This document shows positions 58,636-64,000 of a DNA stretch of 64,000 bases, in pieces. The DNA lies in contig CP031518.1 in NCBI GenBank assembly GCA_017161305.1, positions 2,108,001 through 2,172,000 on the forward strand, read 5' to 3'. A program made the position numbers and the translations under genes. Under the pieces are notes generated by a model. That model searched no databases. It was not told the DNA's origin and was given only the letters and a program-made list of their open reading frames with translations. Each line of letters starts with the position of its first letter. Position 1 is the stretch's first letter. Source of the DNA: Treponema ruminis. Its GTDB lineage: Bacteria > Spirochaetota > Spirochaetia > Treponematales > Treponemataceae.

Positions 58636-59583
58636 ATGAAAAAAATCGTTATTCTTGCATCTGTGCTCGGAGCCCTGCTTGCTCTCACATCTTGTAATGA
58701 CAAAAAAAATTACATCCTTGCTACCGGCGGTACATCTGGTACTTATTATCCATTTGGCGGTGCCATTGCCAACATCTGGAACACAAAAATCGCAAATATG
58801 AACGTTACAGCTCAGGCTACCGGTGCTTCTGCTGAAAACCTCCGCCTCATTTCAAAAGGTGACGCAGAGTTCGCAACAGTTCAGAACGACGTAATGGACT
58901 ACGCTTACCGCGGATCAGACATGTTCCAGGGCCAGAAGCTTCCAAACCTTGCTTCAATCGGCACTTTGTATCCAGAAGTTGTTCAGATTGCAGCTTCAAA
59001 ATCAAGCGGAATCAAATCAATCGGCGACTTGCACGGAAAACGCGTTTCTGTCGGTGATGCAGGTTCAGGCGTAGAATTCAACGCAAAACAGATTCTCGAA
59101 GGCTACGGAATCACATTCGACGACATCAAAAAGAACAACCTTTCTTTCAAAGAGTCTGCTGAAGGTCTTCAGAACGGCACTCTCGACGCATGTTTCATCA
59201 CAGCTGGTGTTCCAAACGCAGCCTTGCAGGAGCTTGCTTTCACAGCCGGTCTCGTCCTCATTCCTGTAAACGGAGCAGAGGCTGATTCAATCTGCAACAA
59301 ATATTCATTCTACACAAAGACTGTAATTCCAGCCGGCACATACAAAGGCACAGACGTTGACACAGAAGCCCTTGCAATCAAGGCAACTCTTGCAGTAAGC
59401 GCAACTTTGGACGAGAACACAGTTTACGAAATGACAAAAGCTTTGTTCGAAAACCTCGGCGAGCTTGGTGCTGCTCACGCAAAAGGAAAGGAAGTTTCTG
59501 CAAAAGCAGCCGTAACAGGTATTTCTGTTCCCTTCCATCCAGGTGCTGCAAAATACTTCAAGGAAATCGGTGTATTAGATTAA
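58636..59583 (+). CDS. TAXI-type TRAP transporter solute-binding lipoprotein
   Basis: 315 aa. Lipobox ALTSC (Cys20). The mature protein begins NYILATGGTSGTYYPFGGAIANIWN, the TAXI family signature, followed by TGASAENLRLISKGDAEFATVQNDVMDYAYRG and VSVGDAGSGVEFNAKQILEGYGI. It delivers an organic anion to the fused TRAP permease downstream; the ligand is unknown (glutamate and related acids are known for the family). Shine-Dalgarno AAGGGG; TATAAT (58605-58610) upstream. A GC-rich palindromic element separates it from the next gene. Confidence 0.93.
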   Translation: MKKIVILASVLGALLALTSCNDKKNYILATGGTSGTYYPFGGAIANIWNTKIANMNVTAQATGASAENLRLISKGDAEFATVQNDVMDYAYRGSDMFQGQKLPNLASIGTLYPEVVQIAASKSSGIKSIGDLHGKRVSVGDAGSGVEFNAKQILEGYGITFDDIKKNNLSFKESAEGLQNGTLDACFITAGVPNAALQELAFTAGLVLIPVNGAEADSICNKYSFYTKTVIPAGTYKGTDVDTEALAIKATLAVSATLDENTVYEMTKALFENLGELGAAHAKGKEVSAKAAVTGISVPFHPGAAKYFKEIGVLD

Positions 59584-59605
59584 TATTGCGCCGAATCAGC
59601 TGGCT

Positions 59606-59688
59606 GCCGCCCTTCCGCCCTTCGCTAGCGCTCATTGCATAGTTCGCTACGCTCACTAAGCAACTACGGGGCTACACGGCGGGGCGGC
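59606..59688. repeat. GC-rich palindromic intergenic element
   Basis: GCCGCCC (59606-59612) and GGGCGGC (59682-59688) enclose an about 70-nt loop with imperfect internal repeats (TTCGCTAGCGCTCATTGC and TTCGCTACGCTCACTAAGC). It is far more GC-rich than the flanking spacer and looks like a REP-type element placed inside the TRAP operon. Confidence 0.6.
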
Positions 59689-59696
59689 GTTAAATT

Positions 59697-60233
59697 ATGA
59701 AAAAAATAATTTTTTTGGCTGTATTCGCACTTCTGGTTTTAAATCTTCCATTAGTGCGGGTACTGTCAATTTCAAATCGAAAGAACTTTTCAGAAAGAAT
59801 TTTTTCGCGCAGCGGGGCCGATTCAGGCTTCGTAATCAGCTATACGCATTCTGTAAATAAAGGGCGTGTGCATGATTTTTATCTTCCGGCAAGTGACGGC
59901 GGTCTGGAACTTTTTATGACGGAATTCGTTTCTTACGGAGCCGGAATTCCTGAGCCTTACGATACTTGCGGAGCAGAATTCCACTGCACTGACAAAGGAT
60001 ATGTAATCAGCGGCTTAAACAGGCGCCTGCCCAATCTTGTAATGGCTGTTGGCGTAATTGCCGAACATTCCATTGCCTTTGGAAAAGATGCGATGGAAGG
60101 CATGTCTTTTAATGAGCAAAACGAATTTTTCCTGAAAGATTTTTTCAAAGCCCAGACGAGCCTTGTTTTTGAGATCAAAGGGGTTTCGATTTTAAATTAT
60201 TTAATTACAAAAAAGATTGGAGGACAAAAATGA
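59697..60233 (+). CDS. DUF1850 protein of the TAXI-TRAP operon
   Basis: 178 aa. An N-terminal hydrophobic segment (IIFLAVFALLVLNLPLV) anchors or exports it. The rest matches DUF1850: FVISYTHSVNKGRVHDFYLP, LELFMTEFVSYGAGIPEP, and the late ISGLNRRLPNLVMAVGVIAEHSIAF. DUF1850 genes are regularly found between or beside TAXI binding proteins and TRAP permeases; their exact job is unknown. Its end overlaps the start of the permease by 4 nt (ATGA), so the two are translationally coupled. It starts just after the palindromic element; no strong Shine-Dalgarno is visible. Confidence 0.82.
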   Translation: MKKIIFLAVFALLVLNLPLVRVLSISNRKNFSERIFSRSGADSGFVISYTHSVNKGRVHDFYLPASDGGLELFMTEFVSYGAGIPEPYDTCGAEFHCTDKGYVISGLNRRLPNLVMAVGVIAEHSIAFGKDAMEGMSFNEQNEFFLKDFFKAQTSLVFEIKGVSILNYLITKKIGGQK

Positions 60234-62293
60234 GTGACGAGATTGAAAATACCAAGGAAAGCCCTCTTGTAGAAAGTTTGCTTCCTACTACAAACGAAGA
60301 CGAGATGAAGAATCTCATGCAGAATCTGGACAGGGAACAGGCTTACCGTGAGCATAAGTGCTGGCGCCAGTACATCACGGTTCTTGTTTCAATCGCTTTT
60401 TGTATTTTTCAGCTTTATGCCACATTGAGCGGCCGTATTCCAGCCCAGATTGTCAGGGCCAGCCACCTTGCTTTCGTGCAGTTCCTTGCATTCCTGCTTT
60501 TTCCTGCCGCAAAGTCCATGCCCAAAGATACCCTTCCTCTTTATGATGTAGTCCTTGCCTTTATCGGAGCGGGCTGCTGGTCTTATTACATCGTCAATTT
60601 TGAGCAGATTGTCCGCCGTGCCGGTGCCTACACACCTCTTGATATTGCAGTCGGTATCGTCGGAATCATCATTTTGTTTGAAAGTTGCCGCCGAATCGTC
60701 GGTCTGCCGATTATGATTATCGCCGGTTCCTTCATTCTTTATGCTTTTATCGGAAAATATCTTCCTGGCTTCCTCAATCACCGCGGTTACAAGCTTACCC
60801 GAGTCGTAAGCCACTTGTATTACACCACCGAGGGAATCATGGGCACTCCAATCGGAGCATGTTCAACCTTTATCTTCTTATTTATTCTTTTCGGTGCCTT
60901 TCTTGAAAAAACTGGAATCGGCCAGTTCTTCATTGACTCTTGTAATGCCATCGCTGGCGGTGCAAGCGGCGGTCCTGCAAAAGTAGCCGTCCTTTCTTCT
61001 GCACTTCTGGGTACAGTTTCCGGCTCTTCTGTTTCAAACACTGTCGGTTCAGGCTCATTCACAATCCCGATGATGAAGCGTCTGGGCTACCGGGGAGAAT
61101 TTGCCGGTGCTGTTGAGGCTGCGGCTTCTACCGGCGGTCAGCTCATGCCTCCTATTATGGGTGCGGCTGCCTTTTTGATGGCAGAAAGCGTAGGTCTTCC
61201 TTACATCACTGTAGTTAAGGCTGCGATTATCCCAGCTTTGCTTTATTTTGCAGGAATCTTCATCACGGTTCACCTTGAGGCCCACAAACTCGGTCTCAAA
61301 GGTCTTCCAAAAGAAGATATCCCTCGCTTCCTTCCTCTTTTCCTTTCTCGCGGTTACATGATTCTTCCTCTGGCTGTAATCATTTTCTTCCTCTGCTCTG
61401 GAAAAACTGCGACATATTCAGCCCTCATGGGAATTATTTCAATTATCGTGATTGCAATCGCCGTTTCTTTTGTTGACGTTGCCAAGGGAAATAAACCCCG
61501 CTTTACGCTTCATGATTTGGTTCAGGTTCTTTGTGCGGCAGCCCGCGGAATTATCAGCGTTGCGATTGCCTGTGGAATGGCAGGAATCATCATTGGTGTA
61601 GTAACTTTGACTGGCCTGGGCTTAAAGCTCGGTGCAGGTCTTGTCGTTCTTGCCCACGGTAAGCTTTTCATCACCCTTCTTCTCACAATGATTTCTTCTA
61701 TTATATTGGGAATGGGTGCGCCAACAACAGCAAACTATTTGATTACTTCGACAATCACTGCTGGTGCAATCGTAAACTGTGTTTATGGTCAGGTATCTCC
61801 TACTCCGGAGCAGCTTTTGCCAGCCCACATGTTCGCGTTCTATTTCGGAATCATCGCCGACGTTACGCCTCCTGTAGCTCTTGCCGCAATTGCCGGAGCC
61901 GCAATCGCAAAAGCCCGCCCTATGCGTACGGCTGTCAACGCGACCAAGCTGGCAATCGGAGCTTTTATCGTTCCATACATGTTCATTTACAATCCGGCAA
62001 TGCTCATGATTGGTGCAAATGCCCTTTCAATCCTTGGAATCACGGTAACTGCCTTGCTCGGCATGTTCGGAATTTCAGTCGGTCTTGAAGGTTACGCTTT
62101 TGCCCGCACGGGATTCTTGAATAACTTCAATGTCTCTGAAAAAGTGAAAAAATCCATGTCTGCCCTTGAGCGACTCTGCTTCCTTGCAGCGGGCTTGTGT
62201 TGTATTGACCCTCATCCGGCAACAGACATTTTCGGCGTGATTCTGCTCGGCATTTTGATTGCAATGCAGATTTTCCGCCGCAGGAAAAACTAG
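60230..62293 (+). CDS. TRAP transporter permease, fused DctQM type (TAXI family)
   Basis: 687 aa with about 16-18 membrane segments. The first part (residues about 45-170) is the DctQ-like small subunit, the second part the DctM-like large subunit. Signatures are GGPAKVAVLSSALLGTVSGSSVSNTVGSGSFTIPMMKRLGY, AAASTGGQLMPPIMGAAAFLMAE and LGMGAPTTANYLITS, typical of TAXI fused permeases. It moves the bound solute across the inner membrane using a cation gradient. Shine-Dalgarno GGAGG inside the DUF1850 gene. It is the last gene of the operon. Confidence 0.93.
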   Translation: MSDEIENTKESPLVESLLPTTNEDEMKNLMQNLDREQAYREHKCWRQYITVLVSIAFCIFQLYATLSGRIPAQIVRASHLAFVQFLAFLLFPAAKSMPKDTLPLYDVVLAFIGAGCWSYYIVNFEQIVRRAGAYTPLDIAVGIVGIIILFESCRRIVGLPIMIIAGSFILYAFIGKYLPGFLNHRGYKLTRVVSHLYYTTEGIMGTPIGACSTFIFLFILFGAFLEKTGIGQFFIDSCNAIAGGASGGPAKVAVLSSALLGTVSGSSVSNTVGSGSFTIPMMKRLGYRGEFAGAVEAAASTGGQLMPPIMGAAAFLMAESVGLPYITVVKAAIIPALLYFAGIFITVHLEAHKLGLKGLPKEDIPRFLPLFLSRGYMILPLAVIIFFLCSGKTATYSALMGIISIIVIAIAVSFVDVAKGNKPRFTLHDLVQVLCAAARGIISVAIACGMAGIIIGVVTLTGLGLKLGAGLVVLAHGKLFITLLLTMISSIILGMGAPTTANYLITSTITAGAIVNCVYGQVSPTPEQLLPAHMFAFYFGIIADVTPPVALAAIAGAAIAKARPMRTAVNATKLAIGAFIVPYMFIYNPAMLMIGANALSILGITVTALLGMFGISVGLEGYAFARTGFLNNFNVSEKVKKSMSALERLCFLAAGLCCIDPHPATDIFGVILLGILIAMQIFRRRKN

Positions 62294-62296
62294 CTT

Positions 62297-62325
62297 TTGC
62301 TTTTAGCACAATTTTGTGCTATACT
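62297..62325 (+). promoter_or_regulatory. Promoter of the polyprenyl synthase gene
   Basis: TTGCTT (62297-62302), 17 bp, TATACT (62320-62325) with an upstream TG (TGCTATACT). Six nt then separate it from the ATG at 62332. Confidence 0.75.
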
Positions 62326-62331
62326 TATAGT

Positions 62332-63408
62332 ATGAACAAAGAATTTTCTGAACGCCTTCAAAAAATTGAGGGCGTTTTAAATACATATCTTCCCCACCAG
62401 GTTAATGATGACTGGCGCTCACTTTCTTTTGGAGCAATTGATTCCTGTGTCAGCCAGTCTCATCTTTCAAACCTGCTTGACCCCTGCAAAAGTCTCATTG
62501 ACTTGGGCGGAAAAAGATGGCGGCCTTTACTCCTTGTCCTCTGTGCGGAACTTGCTTCTTCAAAAAAATCAGAGGCTGAGAAAAAAACTTCCCTTGAAAA
62601 TGCCTACAATATCACGCCTCTCGTAGAATTTGCCCACACAGCAAGTTTGATTCACGACGATATCGAAGATTGTGCCGACACCCGCCGGGGAAAGCCAGCT
62701 GCCCACATCAGTTACGGCCTTGATGTCGCCCTGAATGCGGGTTCATGGCTTTATTTTGAGGCAAGCACCTGCATTAAAAATCTTAAAATTTCTGATTCAG
62801 AAAAGCTTCGTCTTTATGAGCTTTTCCTGCTGGAACTCCGCCGCCTGCATTTAGGTCAGGCCATGGACATCCTCTGGCACCGAAATCCTGATTTAATTCC
62901 TTCCGTCGCAGAGTACACGGCAATGGTCCGAAACAAAACCGGCACACTTTCCCGCCTTGCCGTCAAGCTTGGTGTTCTTGCCGGTGGAGCAGAGCCGGAG
63001 CTGATTGAAAAGGCCGGAAGCTATGCCCAGGACGTCGGCACCGGTTTTCAGATTATCGATGACGTAATCAATCTCACGACCGGAAATCCCGGCAAAAAGC
63101 GCGGTGATGACATCGTTGAGGGCAAAAAAAGTCTTCCTGTCCTCATTCATCTGGAAAAATCTCCTGACGATGCGGCTAAACTGGCTTCTCTCTTTTCACA
63201 GGCCAGGGCTGAGGGGATTGATTCACCTGCCGTTGAAGATGCAATTTCAATCCTCAGTCAGAGCGGGGCTGTCGAAGAAGCTAAAAATCAGGGCAAAAAA
63301 ATCATCAGCGAGAATGCAAATGCACTTGCAGGACTTTTCGGCGATTCCCAGTCAAAGGCTGCTCTTCTCATAAAAGAGCTTTTCGATTTGCTTCAGAGCA
63401 AGGCCTGA
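62332..63408 (+). CDS. Polyprenyl (farnesyl/geranylgeranyl-type) diphosphate synthase
   Basis: 358 aa from ATG 62332; an in-frame start at 62314 lies inside the -10 region and is rejected. The transcript should begin at or next to the ATG (leaderless). Motifs: GGKRWRPLLLVLCAELA, the first aspartate-rich motif LIHDDIEDCADTRRGKPAAH (here DDIED), GQAMDILWH, VRNKTGTLSRLAVKLGVLAGG, and the second motif FQIIDDVINLT (DDxxN rather than DDxxD). It condenses isopentenyl diphosphate into longer prenyl diphosphates. Chain length cannot be read reliably. The TPR gene follows 13 bp later. Confidence 0.9.
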   Translation: MNKEFSERLQKIEGVLNTYLPHQVNDDWRSLSFGAIDSCVSQSHLSNLLDPCKSLIDLGGKRWRPLLLVLCAELASSKKSEAEKKTSLENAYNITPLVEFAHTASLIHDDIEDCADTRRGKPAAHISYGLDVALNAGSWLYFEASTCIKNLKISDSEKLRLYELFLLELRRLHLGQAMDILWHRNPDLIPSVAEYTAMVRNKTGTLSRLAVKLGVLAGGAEPELIEKAGSYAQDVGTGFQIIDDVINLTTGNPGKKRGDDIVEGKKSLPVLIHLEKSPDDAAKLASLFSQARAEGIDSPAVEDAISILSQSGAVEEAKNQGKKIISENANALAGLFGDSQSKAALLIKELFDLLQSKA

Positions 63409-63421
63409 TCCGGGGGCTGTT

Positions 63422-63976
63422 ATGGTAGAGAATGTAGCAACACTGAACACTCAGGCTATTGAGTTTGCAGAACACGGTCAGTATTTCGAGGCTATTGCCT
63501 GTCTCAAGCGTGCGATTTCGATTGAGCGCTTCAATCATCTTCTCTGGTACAATCTGGGAATCACTTACCGTGACGCCGGCAACTTGACTGATGCCAAGCA
63601 GGCTCTTTTGCGGGCCCACGAAATCGCTGACGATGACGATGAAATCCTTGAAACTCTGGCACTTGTTTGCTTCAATCAGGGCTGTAACGAGGAAGCAATG
63701 GCTTACTGCCTTGAAGGACTGGCAAAAAACAGTCAGAATGCCCATATCTGGAACACAGTCGGTGTAATTTACTTCAATCAGAATGATTTTCCCATGGCCT
63801 GCGAGGCTTTTGAAAACGCCGTTACAATCAATTCCTACTACTACGACGCGCTTTTCAATCTTCGCGACACTTACGATGAGCTGGGGAACAAAGCCGGCTA
63901 TCAGATGTGCGTCGAGCAGATGAAGAACATTCAGCTGGGTGAGAACGATTTTAAGAACGAGGGAAGTGATGCGTGA
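63422..63976 (+). CDS. TPR-repeat protein
   Basis: 184 aa, cytoplasmic and helical. Repeating 34-residue TPR pattern from residue 5 to about 170 (ATLNTQAIEFAEHGQYFEAIACLKRAISIE; HLLWYNLGITYRDAGNLTDAKQALLRAHEIA; ILETLALVCFNQGCNEEAMAYCLEGL; HIWNTVGVIYFNQNDFPMACEAFENAV; YYDALFNLRDTYDELGNK). These are protein-interaction repeats and no enzymatic part is seen. GGGGG lies 5 nt before the ATG. The end overlaps the next start (63969). Confidence 0.88.
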   Translation: MVENVATLNTQAIEFAEHGQYFEAIACLKRAISIERFNHLLWYNLGITYRDAGNLTDAKQALLRAHEIADDDDEILETLALVCFNQGCNEEAMAYCLEGLAKNSQNAHIWNTVGVIYFNQNDFPMACEAFENAVTINSYYYDALFNLRDTYDELGNKAGYQMCVEQMKNIQLGENDFKNEGSDA

Positions 63977-64000
63977 TTTTGCTATCGTCAAGGCAATTGA
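63969..64000 (+). CDS. Start of an unidentified gene (cut by window)
   Basis: ATG at 63969 is preceded by GAGGG at 5 nt and overlaps the end of the TPR gene in another frame. The first ten residues are MRDFAIVKAI. Too short to assign. Confidence 0.55.
   Translation, partial: MRDFAIVKAI

Overview
The window looks like a saccharolytic, gut-type spirochaete, most likely Treponema. Pointers are two large spirochaete-type proteins of unknown function (a DUF4954 beta-helix protein and a DUF5312-like protein), many surface or periplasmic lipoproteins, a TAXI-TRAP transporter, a PilZ protein and a moderate GC content. This is inferred from protein families only; there is no rRNA in the window.

Layout. 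1-3.2 kb: a truncated MptE-like/DUF115 gene and a PpiD/SurA-like foldase. 3.4-23.3 kb: an alpha-glucan locus, with a cytoplasmic neopullulanase, an AraC regulator, a MalEFG-type importer with an alpha-amylase lipoprotein, and divergently a CBM48-bearing beta-barrel porin, a SusE/F-like tandem-domain lipoprotein, a GH13 lipoprotein, a type I pullulanase and a GH105 hydrolase. 23.3-27.8 kb: YfiH, the DUF5312-like gene, leuB and a flavin reductase. 28-37.6 kb: a xylo-oligosaccharide operon (binding protein, two permeases, GH43, LacI regulator, xylulokinase, DUF4867, FucI-like isomerase). 37.7-44.4 kb: pyrE, a SulP transporter, a beta-lactamase-fold hydrolase, prs, an FGGY kinase and a HAD phosphatase. 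44.4-44.7 kb: tRNA-Arg(CCU) preceded by two aberrant tRNA-like copies. 44.7-53.6 kb: rmuC, DUF4954, leuA with a leucine attenuator, an M16 peptidase pair and a PilZ protein. 53.8-64 kb: guaA, a YihY-CNB fusion, asnS, a TAXI-TRAP operon, a polyprenyl synthase and a TPR protein.

How it fits together. The starch locus reads as a spirochaetal counterpart of a Sus system. Surface lipoproteins bind and debranch starch, a porin carrying a glycan-binding module passes maltodextrins, MalEFG imports them and the neopullulanase finishes them. A 14-bp palindrome occurs three times around the divergent promoters. The xylan operon has its own LacI repressor and an AAxCGxTT operator at its promoter. Neither ABC system encodes an ATPase, so a shared one elsewhere is likely.

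The strongest new observations are: (1) a leucine-rich leader peptide with terminator and antiterminator ahead of leuA; (2) a repeated three-hairpin element placed directly after the stop codons of prs and guaA; (3) a tandem pair of tRNA-Arg-like units with a hairpin in the anticodon arm; (4) many genes whose extended -10 box lies 6-8 nt before the ATG, indicating widespread leaderless transcription; and (5) the CBM48-porin and starch-binding lipoprotein pair.
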